Shown in pieces: positions 24,655 through 33,236 of a stretch of 61,504 bases of DNA. The notes under the pieces are model-generated. The model saw nothing but the letters and a program-made list of their open reading frames with translations, had not been told where the DNA came from and did no database searches. How positions within the stretch are numbered: the stretch's first letter is position 1; each line of letters starts with the position of its first letter. The DNA is from Nocardioides sp. CFH 31398 (lineage in GTDB: Bacteria; Actinomycetota; Actinomycetes; Propionibacteriales; Nocardioidaceae): contig NZ_JAKUHT010000019.1 of the NCBI RefSeq assembly GCF_022436705.1, positions 1-61,504 of the forward strand, given 5' to 3'. The translations under genes and the position numbers were made by a program.

Positions 24655-25295
24655 CCCTCGCCCGGTCCGTCCTGCGCGAGCAGGTCAAGGAGGTCGTGAT
24701 CCAGCGCATCCTGGACGGGACCTACCAGCCCGGCCAGCGCGTGGTCGAGCTCGCCCTCGCCCAGGAGCTGGGCACCAGCCAGAACCCGGTGCGGGAGGCG
24801 CTGCGCGACCTGGAGGCGATGCGCTTCATCGAGACGGTCCCCTACCGCGGGGCGCGGGTACGCCGGGTCTCCCGCGAGGAGCTCGCCGAGACCTACCCGG
24901 TGCGCGCCGCCCTCGAGGAGCTCGCCGGCCGGCTCGCCGCGCCCCGGGTGGACCACGACGTCCTGCGCATGCTCGAGGCCGAGCAGCAGGCGATGCTCGA
25001 GGCCGCCCGCCGCAGCGACCAGCACGGCCTGCTCACCCACGACGCCCGCTTCCACGAGCTCGTCGTGGAGACCGCCGGCAACGCGGTCCTCCTGGACACC
25101 TGGTCCGGGCTGCGCATCGAGGCCTACACCCTGGTGTCGCTCGTGCGCAGCCCGCTGGACCTCGTGGCCGTCGCCCACACCCACCAGCCGATCCTCGACG
25201 CGCTCCGTCAGCGCGACGCCGACCTCACCGCCAAGGTGATGCGCCGCCACATCGAGGACGTCGCCGCCACCCTGATCGGAGACCCCGATGAGTGA
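24651..25295 (+). CDS. GntR-family regulator, FCD effector domain, copy 2
   Basis: A 214-residue protein. The N-terminal wHTH is KEVVIQRILDGTYQPGQR, then LAQELGTSQNPVREALRDL; the FCD domain includes HDARFHELVVETAGN and HTHQPILDALRQRD. GTG 24651 overlaps the stop of the alpha subunit gene (GTGA), and its 3' end overlaps the beta subunit ATG by 8 bp. A regulator is therefore embedded between the two halves of one enzyme and co-translated with them, which implies autoregulation through operator C. Paralogue of the regulator at 21801. Confidence 0.93.
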   Translation: MTLARSVLREQVKEVVIQRILDGTYQPGQRVVELALAQELGTSQNPVREALRDLEAMRFIETVPYRGARVRRVSREELAETYPVRAALEELAGRLAAPRVDHDVLRMLEAEQQAMLEAARRSDQHGLLTHDARFHELVVETAGNAVLLDTWSGLRIEAYTLVSLVRSPLDLVAVAHTHQPILDALRQRDADLTAKVMRRHIEDVAATLIGDPDE

Positions 25296-26202
25296 CTCCC
25301 CGCACGAGGCCGTCCTGCCCTTCGACGACGAGCGCTGCCGCGAGGTCGCGCTCGCCGGCGGCAAGGGCGCCAGCCTCGCGACCATGACCGCCCACGGGCT
25401 GCCCGTGCCGCCCGGCTTCGTCATCACCTCGGCCGCCTTCGCCGCGGCCGTGGACGGCGACGCGCTCCTCGGCCACCTGCGCGCCCAGGACCTCGACGCC
25501 GCCCGCGCCGTCGTCGCCGCCGCCGAGCCGCCCCGCGCCCTGGTCGAGGAGCACCTGGGCCGGCTGCCCGAGGGCTGCTCGGTCGCCGTCCGCTCGTCGG
25601 CCTGCGCCGAGGACGGCGAGGACGCGTCGTACGCCGGGCAGCAGGAGACGTACCTGTTCGTCACCACCGTCGAGGAGGTGCTCACCCGCGTCGTCGACTG
25701 CTGGCTGTCCTTCTTCTCCGAGCGCGCCGTCTTCTACCGCGAGCACAAGGGCGACCTCGACGACATCGCCATGGCGGTCGTCGTCCAGCAGATGGTCGAC
25801 GCCACCAAGGCCGGCGTGATGTTCACCGTCGACCCGGTCAACCGGCGCCGCGACCGCCTCGTGGTCGAGGCCGCCCCGGGCATCGGCGAGCACGTCGTGT
25901 CCGGCGAGGTGACGCCCGACTACTACACGCTCGACCGCAAGGGGACCGTGAAGCGCAGCCGCATCGTCGACGAGCAGGTCCTCTCCGCCGACGAGCTCGC
26001 CGACCTCGCCGCGATGGGCCTGAGGCTGGCCGAGCTGAACGGCGTCCCGCAGGACATCGAGTGGGCCTACGACGAGCGCGGCCTGCACATGCTGCAGTCG
26101 CGACCCATCACGACCTCGGTCGCGTCCGGCACCCTCGCCGCCGCCACCGGCGGCCACCAGTGCGCGCACCCCGGCGGCCATGCCGCGGGCGCGGGGCTGT
26201 GA
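25288..26202 (+). CDS. PEP/pyruvate-binding ATP-grasp subunit of the split dikinase (phenylphosphate synthase beta-like)
   Basis: A 304-residue protein corresponding to the N-terminal nucleotide-binding half of PEP synthase or PPDK: GGKGASLATMTAHGLPVPPG, VAVRSSACAEDGEDASYAGQ, GVMFTVDPVNRR, QDIEWAYDE and the terminal LQSRPI. It lacks the phosphohistidine and PEP-binding domains, so it must work with the 22927 product. The final about 25 residues (Ala/Gly/His-rich) fall after the usual domain end and look unstructured. Confidence 0.88.
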   Translation: MSDSPHEAVLPFDDERCREVALAGGKGASLATMTAHGLPVPPGFVITSAAFAAAVDGDALLGHLRAQDLDAARAVVAAAEPPRALVEEHLGRLPEGCSVAVRSSACAEDGEDASYAGQQETYLFVTTVEEVLTRVVDCWLSFFSERAVFYREHKGDLDDIAMAVVVQQMVDATKAGVMFTVDPVNRRRDRLVVEAAPGIGEHVVSGEVTPDYYTLDRKGTVKRSRIVDEQVLSADELADLAAMGLRLAELNGVPQDIEWAYDERGLHMLQSRPITTSVASGTLAAATGGHQCAHPGGHAAGAGL

Positions 26203-26212
26203 GGAACGGCCC

Positions 26213-27079
26213 GTGCGCTACGTGACGTACGCCGACGCCTCCGGCGCGCCCCGGGTCGGGCACCTCGACGGCGACCAGGTCGTCGACCTCGGCTTCGACG
26301 GCGACATGGTCGCCTTCATCGAGCAGGGCGCCCCGCGGGGCAGGACGTCCGGTGTCTGGCCGGTCGGCGAGGTCCGCCTGCTGGCCCCGCTGCGGCCGCG
26401 GACCATCCGGGACTTCCTCACCTTCGAGGGCCACCTGAAGAACGCGTTCGCCGGGCTCGGCAAGGCCATCCCCGCGGAGTGGTACGAGGTGCCCGCCTAC
26501 TACAAGGGCCTGCCCGACACCGTCATCGGGCCGGAGGCCGAGATCCCGTGGCCGTCGTACGCCGACAAGCTGGACCACGAGCTGGAGCTCGCGGCCGTCA
26601 TCGGCACCCCCGGCAGGGACATCGCCGCCGCCGACGCGCTCGACCACGTCTTCGGCTACACGATCTGGAACGACCTGTCGGCCCGCGACACCCAGGTCCG
26701 CGAGCTCCCCGTCGGCATGGGCCCGTGCAAAGCGAAGGACTGGGACGGCTCGAACGTCCTCGGGCCGTGCCTCGTGACGCCCGACGAGATCGACCCGAAC
26801 GACGTCGAGCTGACGGTCCGCGTCAACGGCGAGCGGTGGGGTGGCGACACGACCGCCGCGATGCACCACACCTTCGCCGACATGATCGCCTACGCCTCGC
26901 AGGACCTCACCCTGCGCGCCGGCGAGCTGCTCGGCTCGGGCACCGCCACCGGCGGCTCCGGCCTCGAGCTCGACCGCTGGCTCCAGCCGGGTGACGTCGT
27001 CGAGATGGAGGCCGCCGGCGTCGGCGTCCTGCGCAATCGAGTTGGCAACCGTGTGGGCCCGAGGCCCGCGCGTCCCTGA
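26213..27079 (+). CDS. Fumarylacetoacetate hydrolase-family protein
   Basis: A 288-residue FAH-fold protein. YVTYADASGAPRVGHLDGD forms the N-terminal subdomain; the catalytic domain has YADKLDHELELAAVIG (metal-ligand glutamates), GYTIWNDLSARDTQ and LGSGTATGGSG. The family includes C-C hydrolases, acylpyruvate hydrolases, decarboxylases and 2-oxo-hepta-diene-dioate isomerases, all acting on diketo acids from ring cleavage. The start is GTG 26213, preceded by GAGGAAC. The C-terminal NRVGNRVGPRPARP is basic and variable. Confidence 0.9.
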   Translation: MRYVTYADASGAPRVGHLDGDQVVDLGFDGDMVAFIEQGAPRGRTSGVWPVGEVRLLAPLRPRTIRDFLTFEGHLKNAFAGLGKAIPAEWYEVPAYYKGLPDTVIGPEAEIPWPSYADKLDHELELAAVIGTPGRDIAAADALDHVFGYTIWNDLSARDTQVRELPVGMGPCKAKDWDGSNVLGPCLVTPDEIDPNDVELTVRVNGERWGGDTTAAMHHTFADMIAYASQDLTLRAGELLGSGTATGGSGLELDRWLQPGDVVEMEAAGVGVLRNRVGNRVGPRPARP

Positions 27080-27123
27080 CCCAGTCCGTCCCACCGAGCA
27101 CCACCAAGAAGAAGGAGAAGCCC

Positions 27124-27417
27124 ATGGCATTCGTGGTCGCAGCGACCTGGAAGGCGAAGGACGGCGAGGAGGGCCGTGTCGAGGAGACGATCCGCACGAT
27201 GACGCCGCTGTCGCGTGCCGAGGAGGGCAACCTCTTCTACCAGGCGCAGGTCAACCCGGAGGACCCGCGCACGTTCTTCCTCTACGAGCAGTACGTCGAC
27301 GAGGCGGCCTACGAGGCGCACAAGGCGACGCCGCACTTCCAGGAGCACGTGTTCGGCTACATCATCGAGTACCTCGAGGAGCGCTCGGTGAAGACCTACA
27401 CGACGATCGACGTCTGA
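27124..27417 (+). CDS. ABM-domain small monooxygenase-like protein
   Basis: A 97-residue dimeric ferredoxin-like-fold protein: MAFVVAATWKAKDGEEG, then LFYQAQVNPEDPRTFFLYEQYVDEAAYEAH, typical of putative quinol or antibiotic-biosynthesis monooxygenases (YgiN-like). It may oxidise a quinol- or enol-type intermediate without cofactor, or serve only as a dimeric accessory protein. A purine-rich RBS (GAAGGAGAAG) precedes ATG 27124. The ALDH gene follows after 4 bp. Confidence 0.88.
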   Translation: MAFVVAATWKAKDGEEGRVEETIRTMTPLSRAEEGNLFYQAQVNPEDPRTFFLYEQYVDEAAYEAHKATPHFQEHVFGYIIEYLEERSVKTYTTIDV

Positions 27418-27421
27418 GGCC

Positions 27422-28813
27422 GTGAGCGAGCACACCCGGGCGGTCTTCACCGTCGACCCAGCGACCGGGCTCGCGCTGGCGCGCTACCCGGTCACCACGC
27501 CGGACGGCGTCGACGAGGCCGTCGCAGCGGCGTACGCCGCCCAGCGGGCCTGGGCGGCGCGGCCGGTCGAGGACCGCACCGCCGTCCTGCGCCACGCCGC
27601 CCGTCTCCTGCGGGAGCGGGTGGCGCCGCTGGCGTCGCTGATGACCGCCGAGATGGGCAAGCCGGTCACCGAGGCGCGCGGCGAGGTCGAGAAGTGCGCC
27701 TGGGTGTGCGAGCACTACGCCGAGGTCTCCCCCGGTCTGCTCGCCGACCGGCCCGTGGCGGCCGGCGGCAGCCGCAGCTGGGTGCGCCACGAGCCGCTGG
27801 GCGTCGTCCTCGCGGTGATGCCGTGGAACTTCCCGCTGTGGCAGGTGTTCCGCTTCGCCGCGCCGGCCCTGGCCGCCGGCAACGCCGCCCTGCTCAAGCA
27901 CTCCCCCAACGTGACGGGCACGGCCCTCGCGGTCGGCGAGCTGCTCGCCGACGCCGGCCTGCCCGACGACGTCCTGCGGGTGCTCGTGCTCGACGAGCCG
28001 GACGTGCCCGCCACGGTCGAGCGGATCGTCGCCGACGACCGTGTCGCCGCGGTCACCTTGACCGGCAGCAACCGCGCCGGGTCGGCCGTCGGCGCCGCCG
28101 CCGGCCGCGAGGTGAAGAAGAGCGTGCTCGAGCTGGGCGGCTCCGACCCGTTCGTCGTCCTCGACGACGCCGATCTCGACGTCGCCGTCGCCGGGGCGGT
28201 GAGGGCGCGCTACCTCAACTCGGGCCAGTCGTGCCTGTGCGCCAAGCGGTTCGTCGTCGCCGAGGGGCTCGCCGACGAGTTCGGCGCCCGGCTGGCGGAC
28301 GCCGTCGCCGCGCTGCGGGTCGGCGACCCCACCGACCCCGGGACCCAGGTCGGACCGCTCGCGCGCCCCGACCTGGCCGAGGCCCTGCACAAGCAGGTCG
28401 AGGCCTCCGTCGCCGCGGGCGCCGTCGTCCTCACCGGCGGCACACCGCTGGACGCCGGACCCGCCTGGTACGCCCCGACCGTGCTGACCGCGGTCACCCC
28501 GGACATGCCCGTCATGGCCGAGGAGACCTTCGGCCCGGTGGCCGCGGTCGCCCGCGCCGCCGACGACGACGAGGCGGTGGCCCTGGCCAACGCGACGCCG
28601 TACGGGCTGGGGGCGAGCGTCTGGTCCGCCGACGTCGAGCGGGCGCTGGCCGTCGGCGCCCGGATCAGCTCCGGCGCCCTGTTCGTCAACGCGGTCACCG
28701 CCTCCGACCCGCGCCTGCCCTTCGGCGGCGTGAAGCGCTCCGGCTACGGCCGCGAGCTCGGGGACCACGGGGCCGTCGAGTTCACCAACGTCCGCACCAT
28801 CCTCGTCGGCTGA
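27422..28813 (+). CDS. Aldehyde dehydrogenase (succinate-semialdehyde dehydrogenase-like)
   Basis: A 463-residue NAD(P)-dependent [43 protein letters not shown] (general base E237) and [12 protein letters not shown] (nucleophile C271) are intact. The short form of about 460 residues and [15 protein letters not shown] fit the YneI/Sad group, which oxidises succinate semialdehyde and similar short aldehydes. The start is GTG 27422. It may oxidise the aldehyde produced by the alcohol dehydrogenase at 13968; this link is inferred. Confidence 0.93.
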   Translation: MSEHTRAVFTVDPATGLALARYPVTTPDGVDEAVAAAYAAQRAWAARPVEDRTAVLRHAARLLRERVAPLASLMTAEMGKPVTEARGEVEKCAWVCEHYAEVSPGLLADRPVAAGGSRSWVRHEPLGVVLAVMPWNFPLWQVFRFAAPALAAGNAALLKHSPNVTGTALAVGELLADAGLPDDVLRVLVLDEPDVPATVERIVADDRVAAVTLTGSNRAGSAVGAAAGREVKKSVLELGGSDPFVVLDDADLDVAVAGAVRARYLNSGQSCLCAKRFVVAEGLADEFGARLADAVAALRVGDPTDPGTQVGPLARPDLAEALHKQVEASVAAGAVVLTGGTPLDAGPAWYAPTVLTAVTPDMPVMAEETFGPVAAVARAADDDEAVALANATPYGLGASVWSADVERALAVGARISSGALFVNAVTASDPRLPFGGVKRSGYGRELGDHGAVEFTNVRTILVG

Positions 28814-28840
28814 CGCCGGCGCCGATCAAGGAGCACCACG

Positions 28841-29704
28841 ATGCAGAAGGTCACCCCCCAGGTCTTCACCGACACCACGCTGCGCGGCTGCAACCCCAGC
28901 ATGGTCGTCACGGACGCCGGCGTGGTCGTCGTCGACACCCCGCAGCTGCCGACCAAGGCCGTGGCCATGCGGCAGGAGGCGGAGGCGCACGGCGAGATCC
29001 GCTACGTCATCAACACCGAGCACCACGTCGACCACATCTTCGGCAACTACTACTTCCGTGGCGCGGGCATGGTGGTCCAGCACCAGGGCGTCTACGACAA
29101 CTTCATGGAGGTCACCCCGTCGCTGGACTCCTTCGCCTACGCCGCCGAGGCCGTCCCGACCGACGACCCCGAGGGGGAGGCGATCTTCCCGGACCGCGAC
29201 GAGTACTTCGCCGACCCCAACAAGGGCCACGTCGTCTTCACGGGCGACCTCACGCTCCGCGTCGGCAACCACACCTTCGAGCTGCTCCACACCCCCGGCC
29301 ACACGCCCGGGCAGATCGCCGTCCACGTGCCCGAGGAGCGCGTCGTCTTCACGGGCGACACGATCTTCTCGGAGTGCCAGACCTGGCTGATGGGCTCGAA
29401 CGTCACCCAGTGGCTCGCCGCCCTCGACCGCATCTCGGCGCTGGACGTCGACTGGGTCGTCCCCGGCCACGGCGAGGTCGTCACCCGCGACTACCTCCAC
29501 CGCCAGCGCTCGAACCTCGTCGACTGGGTCGCCGCCGTCACCGACGCCGTCGCGAAGGGCTGGTCGCGCGAGGAGACCGTCGAGCGCGTCGACTTCTCCG
29601 AGCGCTACCCGGTCGACGTCGGGCAGGGCTACATGATGAGCCACATCCAGACCCTCAACGCCGGCTCCCTGTGGGACAAGATCACCCAGGGCCGCCCCGC
29701 CTGA
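28841..29704 (+). CDS. MBL-fold metallo-hydrolase
   Basis: A 287-residue metallo-beta-lactamase-fold hydrolase. The metal ligands are visible as NTEHHVDHIFGN, LLHTPGHTPGQ, VFTGDTIFSE and VVPGHGEVV. There is no signal peptide, so it is cytosolic. The group includes lactonases, glyoxalase II-like thioesterases and other ester hydrolases. It is the last gene of the dikinase operon and ends just before palindromic repeat copy 3. Confidence 0.9.
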   Translation: MQKVTPQVFTDTTLRGCNPSMVVTDAGVVVVDTPQLPTKAVAMRQEAEAHGEIRYVINTEHHVDHIFGNYYFRGAGMVVQHQGVYDNFMEVTPSLDSFAYAAEAVPTDDPEGEAIFPDRDEYFADPNKGHVVFTGDLTLRVGNHTFELLHTPGHTPGQIAVHVPEERVVFTGDTIFSECQTWLMGSNVTQWLAALDRISALDVDWVVPGHGEVVTRDYLHRQRSNLVDWVAAVTDAVAKGWSREETVERVDFSERYPVDVGQGYMMSHIQTLNAGSLWDKITQGRPA

Positions 29705-29710
29705 GCAACC

Positions 29711-29827
29711 CCTGAGGTGGTCGAGCGCGGCGAGCCTCGAGACCCGGCGAGACGACCGACCTTCCGGTCACCGGGTCTTGAGGCTCCTCGCTGGCGCTCG
29801 TCGCACCTCGACCAGCGGGGCCTCAGG
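29711..29827. repeat. Dispersed palindromic repeat, copy 3
   Basis: CCTGAGGTGGTCGAGC and GAGCCTCGAGACCCGG are mirrored by CACCGGGTCTTGAGGCTCC and CGTCGCACCTCGACCA, closing with CCTCAGG. The convergent gene at 29823 has its stop codon inside the right end. Confidence 0.85.
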
Positions 29828-30638
29828 AGGTCTTGAAGCGGCGCACCTGGTCGGCGATGGCGGTCTCGGTGGGGAGGCGCTCGACGGACGACGCGCCGAA
29901 GAACCCCACGACCCCGGTGGTGGCGCCGAGGACGTGGTCGACGTCGTCCGGCTCGGCGATGGGGCCGCCGTGGCAGAGCACCCGCACGTCCGGGTCAACG
30001 GCGTGGCCGGCGTCCGCGATGGCCTGCACCCGCTCGACGCACTCGTCGAGGCTGAGCGCCGTCCGCGCGCCGATGCGGCCGGACGTCGTCAGCCCCATGT
30101 GGGCGACGAGGACGTCGGCGCCGGCCTGCGTCATCGCGGTGGCCTGCTCGGTGTCGAAGACGTACGGCGTGGTGAGCAGGTCGCGCTCACGGGCGGCGGC
30201 GATCATCTCGACCTCGAGGTCGAAGCCCATGCCCGTCTCCTCCAGGTTCGCCCGGAAGGTGCCGTCGACCAGACCGACGGTCGGGAAGTTCTGGACCCCG
30301 GCGAACCCGACGCGGGCCACCTCGTCGAGGAACCACCCCATCCGTCGGAACGGGTCGGTGCCGCACACCCCGGCCAGCACCGGCACGTGCTCGACCACCG
30401 GCAGCACCTCGTGGGCCATCTCCATGACGATCGCGTTCGCGTCGCCGTACGGCATCAGCCCGGCCAGCGACCCCCGGCCGGCCATGCGGAAGCGGCCGGA
30501 GTTGTAGACGATCAGCAGGTCGACGCCGCCGCGCTCGGCGGAGACGGCGGAGATGCCGGTGCCGGCGCCCGCGCCGACGATGCGGCCGCCGCCCTCGACG
30601 ACCTCGGTGAACCGGTCCAGGATCTGCTGTCGCGTCAC
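29823..30638 (-). CDS. PEP-hydrolase-family TIM-barrel protein (C-terminal half of Tm-1 type)
   Basis: A 271-residue TIM barrel. GRIVGAGAGTGISAVSAERG, LLIVYNSGRFRMAGRGSLAG, VLAGVCGTDPFRRM and VGFAGVQNFPTVGLVDG define the PEP hydrolase-like family (PF09370). The same domain forms the C-terminal half of Tm-1-type proteins, and the N-terminal half is encoded at 18812-20140. Start GTG 30638 has AAGGAGGAG upstream. It lies on the strand opposite to the dikinase operon, so it is transcribed separately. Enzymatic activity is unproven for most family members. Confidence 0.9.
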   Translation of the reverse strand: MTRQQILDRFTEVVEGGGRIVGAGAGTGISAVSAERGGVDLLIVYNSGRFRMAGRGSLAGLMPYGDANAIVMEMAHEVLPVVEHVPVLAGVCGTDPFRRMGWFLDEVARVGFAGVQNFPTVGLVDGTFRANLEETGMGFDLEVEMIAAARERDLLTTPYVFDTEQATAMTQAGADVLVAHMGLTTSGRIGARTALSLDECVERVQAIADAGHAVDPDVRVLCHGGPIAEPDDVDHVLGATTGVVGFFGASSVERLPTETAIADQVRRFKTS

Positions 30639-30687
30639 GGGCCCACTCTCCTCCTTACCGCGACCTCCGGATCAGTAGGGTCACCGC

Positions 30688-31692
30688 GTGAGCGACTGGC
30701 CCGACGTGCGGCTCCACGTGGTCACCGGCAAGGGCGGCACCGGCAAGTCGACGGTCGCGGCGGCGCTCGCGCTGGCCCTCGCGTACGGCGGCCGCGACGT
30801 CCTGCTCTGCGAGGTCGAGGGCCGCCAGGGCATCGCCCGGATGTTCGACGTCGAGCCCCTGCCGTACGAGGAGCGCCGGCTGGCGACCGGGCTGCCCGGG
30901 AGGCGGGGCCGGGCGGGCACCGTGCACGCGCTGCACGTCGACCCGGAGTCGGCGCTGCTGGAGTACCTCGCCATGTACTACCGCCTCGGGCGCGCCGGGC
31001 GCCTGCTCGACCGGTTCGGGGTCGTCGACTTCGCCACCACCCTCGCGCCGGGCGTCCGCGACGTGCTGCTCACCGGCAAGATCTACGAGGCCGCGAAGCC
31101 CGGCGGACGCCGCGGCGGCGGGCGGGCGTACGACGCCGTCGTGCTCGACGCCCCGCCGACCGGGCGGATCGTGCAGTTCCTCGGTGTCAGCTCGGAGCTC
31201 GCCGGACTGGCGAAGGTCGGGCCGATCCGCAGCCAGTCCGACGCGATGATGGGGCTGTTCCGCTCGGAGGCCACCGCGGTGCACCTGACGACAGTCCTCG
31301 AGGAGATGCCGGTGCAGGAGACCGCGGACGGCATCGCCGAGCTGCGGGAGGCGGGCCTGCCGGTGGGTGGGGTCGTGGTCGACCAGGTCCGCCCCCGTGA
31401 CCTCGGCGACGAGCACCTCGCGGCCGCCGCCGCGGGCACCCTCGACCGCGAGCTCGTCGCGCACGACCTCCGCGCCGCCGGCCTCGCCGAGGAGGCGGAC
31501 GCCGGGCTGGTCGACGTCCTGCTCGCCGACGGCCGCGACCACGCCGTACGACGGCGGCTGGAGGACGAGCAGCGCGCGCTCGTCGCCGACCTGGGCCGGC
31601 CGGCGTACGAGCTGCCCCGACTGGCGGGCGGCGTTGACCTCGGCGGGCTCTACGAGCTCGCCGGCCTCCTGCGCGAGCAGGGGATGGCGTGA
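30688..31692 (+). CDS. ArsA/GET3-like ATPase, first of pair (Rv3679-like)
   Basis: A 334-residue SIMIBI ATPase with the P-loop VVTGKGGTGKSTVAAAL and VLDAPPTGRIVQFLG as switch region. Actinobacteria carry such genes in adjacent pairs (Rv3679-Rv3680 in Mycobacterium tuberculosis), which form a heteromeric ATPase. This copy overlaps the next by a GTGA. The start is GTG 30688. It is divergent from the PEP-hydrolase-like gene and begins the conserved block with whiB and ponA2. The role in actinobacteria is not settled; arsenite export is unlikely, since no ars genes are present. Confidence 0.93.
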   Translation: MSDWPDVRLHVVTGKGGTGKSTVAAALALALAYGGRDVLLCEVEGRQGIARMFDVEPLPYEERRLATGLPGRRGRAGTVHALHVDPESALLEYLAMYYRLGRAGRLLDRFGVVDFATTLAPGVRDVLLTGKIYEAAKPGGRRGGGRAYDAVVLDAPPTGRIVQFLGVSSELAGLAKVGPIRSQSDAMMGLFRSEATAVHLTTVLEEMPVQETADGIAELREAGLPVGGVVVDQVRPRDLGDEHLAAAAAGTLDRELVAHDLRAAGLAEEADAGLVDVLLADGRDHAVRRRLEDEQRALVADLGRPAYELPRLAGGVDLGGLYELAGLLREQGMA

Positions 31693-32891
31693 GCCGCGGG
31701 CGGCCCCGGGTGGGGCCCCTCGCGCGGACCGGCGACGGCACCGGGGCCGACGCCCTCGACGTCGACGCGCTGATCGGCGACCCCGCCACCCGCATCGTGG
31801 TGTGCTGCGGCTCGGGCGGGGTGGGCAAGACGACCACGTCCGCCGCTCTCGCGCTGCGCGCCGCCGAGCAGGGACGCCGCGTCGTCGTCCTCACCATCGA
31901 CCCCGCACGCCGGCTCGCGCAGTCGATGGGCATCGAGGAGCTCGACAACACCCCGCGGCCGGTCGTCGGGATCGACGACGCCGCGGGCGGCGCGCTCGAC
32001 GCGATGATGCTGGACATGAAGCGCACCTTCGACGAGGTGGTCGAGTCGCAGGCCAGCGGTGACAAGGCCGCGCAGATCCTCGCCAACCCCTTCTACGTCG
32101 CGCTGTCGAGCTCGTTCGCGGGCACGCAGGAGTACATGGCGATGGAGAAGCTCGGCCAGGTGCACCGGGCGGCGGAGGCCGACGGCACCTACGACCTCGT
32201 CGTCGTCGACACCCCGCCCTCGCGCTCGGCGCTCGACTTCCTCGACGCCCCCGAGCGGCTGAGCTCGTTCCTCGACGGCCGGTTCATCCGGCTGCTGCTC
32301 GCACCGGCCCGTGGGCCGGCGCGGTTCATGACCGCCGGCGTCGGCCTGGTGACCGGCGCGGTGACGAAGCTGATCGGCGCCCAGGTGCTGCGCGACATGC
32401 AGACCTTCGTCGCGGCCTTCGACACGCTCTTCGGCGGCTTCCGCGCCCGCGCCGAGCGCACCTTCGCCCTGCTGCAGGCCGACGGGACGGCGTTCCTCGT
32501 CGTCGCCGCGCCCGAGCCGGACGCCCTGCGCGAGGCGGCGTACTTCACGGAGCGGCTGGCCGAGGACGCGATGCCGCTGGCCGGCCTCGTCGTGAACCGG
32601 TGCAGTGCCGTGCCGACCGGCGCGGAGGGCCCGGACGGTGCCGTGCTGAGCACCGACGAGGCGACGACCGCCGCGACGAGGGTCGCGAAGCGGGACCCGG
32701 TCTCGGTGACGGCGGGGCTGCTGCGGCTGCACGCGGACAGGGCGCGTGCGGTGGAGCGGGAGGGGCGGCTGGTCGAGCGGTTCTCGGCGGCCCACCCGGA
32801 CGTGCCGGTGGTCGCGGTGCCCGCCCTGGCGGGCGACGTCCACGACCTCGACGGGCTGCGCGAGGTGGGTCGGCTCCTCGCCGACGGCTGA
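31689..32891 (+). CDS. ArsA/GET3-like ATPase, second of pair (Rv3680-like)
   Basis: A 400-residue ATPase with the P-loop VVCCGSGGVGKTTTSAAL, the switch IDPARRLAQSMGI and VVVDTPPSRSALDFLDAP. A predicted hydrophobic or amphipathic stretch (GPARFMTAGVGLVTGAVTK) could contact membranes or clients. The start is GTG 31689 in GTGA overlap with the partner. About 30 variable residues precede the conserved core. Confidence 0.93.
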   Translation: MSRGRPRVGPLARTGDGTGADALDVDALIGDPATRIVVCCGSGGVGKTTTSAALALRAAEQGRRVVVLTIDPARRLAQSMGIEELDNTPRPVVGIDDAAGGALDAMMLDMKRTFDEVVESQASGDKAAQILANPFYVALSSSFAGTQEYMAMEKLGQVHRAAEADGTYDLVVVDTPPSRSALDFLDAPERLSSFLDGRFIRLLLAPARGPARFMTAGVGLVTGAVTKLIGAQVLRDMQTFVAAFDTLFGGFRARAERTFALLQADGTAFLVVAAPEPDALREAAYFTERLAEDAMPLAGLVVNRCSAVPTGAEGPDGAVLSTDEATTAATRVAKRDPVSVTAGLLRLHADRARAVEREGRLVERFSAAHPDVPVVAVPALAGDVHDLDGLREVGRLLADG

Positions 32892-32923
32892 GGGCCCCTC
32901 TCCCCAGCCGCCGGCGGGGCCGT

Positions 32924-32949
32924 CTCGTCCGCGCTCGGAGGCGGACGAG
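32924..32949. terminator. Short hairpin between convergent arsA2 and whiB
   Basis: CTCGTCCGC (32924-32932) pairs perfectly with GCGGACGAG (32941-32949) over an 8-base loop, in the 60-bp gap between convergent stop codons. There is no T-tract. A bidirectional terminator is plausible. Confidence 0.5.
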
Positions 32950-32951
32950 GA

Positions 32952-33236
32952 TCAGGTGGTCGCGACGACCGTGTGCTGGGCGCGGGCCTCCTCGAGGACC
33001 TGGCGCCACGAGGAGACCTTGCGGCGGCGGAGCAGCGCCCGGCGCTCCCGCTCGGTCATGCCGCCCCAGACGCCCCACTCGATCTCGTTGTCGAGGGCCT
33101 CGGCGAGGCACTCCGTGCGCACGGGGCACCCGGCGCACAGCTGCTTGGCCTTGTTCTGCTCGGCTCCCCGGACGAAGAGCTGGTCGGGCTGCGCCTGCCT
33201 GCAGAGAGCGGCGGGCGCCCAGTCCTCAACCCACAT
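32952..33236 (-). CDS. WhiB-family [4Fe-4S] transcriptional regulator (WhiB4-like position)
   Basis: A 94-residue WhiB protein. Four cluster cysteines are present: C12, then C34-x2-C37-x5-C43 (QLCAGCPVRTEC). The GVWGG beta-turn and the basic RRALLRRRK tail for DNA contact are intact. ATG 33236 follows GGGAAGAGG; the GTG at 33254 would precede that RBS and was rejected. The position between the ArsA pair and ponA2 matches whiB4 (Rv3681c) of M. tuberculosis, a redox-responsive regulator. Orthology is inferred from synteny. Confidence 0.93.
   Translation of the reverse strand: MWVEDWAPAALCRQAQPDQLFVRGAEQNKAKQLCAGCPVRTECLAEALDNEIEWGVWGGMTERERRALLRRRKVSSWRQVLEEARAQHTVVATT

Noticed and set aside
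22977..25295. A 772-codon + strand frame entering the second GntR gene
   Set aside because: Only the part from 24651 is real; the upstream part is an out-of-frame shadow of the dikinase alpha subunit, rich in Arg and Pro.
22927..26202. Rifampicin phosphotransferase
   Set aside because: That enzyme is one polypeptide with ATP-grasp first. Here the parts are separate genes in reversed order, in a catabolic operon.
30688..32891. Arsenite efflux ATPase operon
   Set aside because: No arsB, arsR or arsC is nearby; the paired-gene arrangement with whiB and ponA2 is typical of the actinobacterial GET3-like pair.
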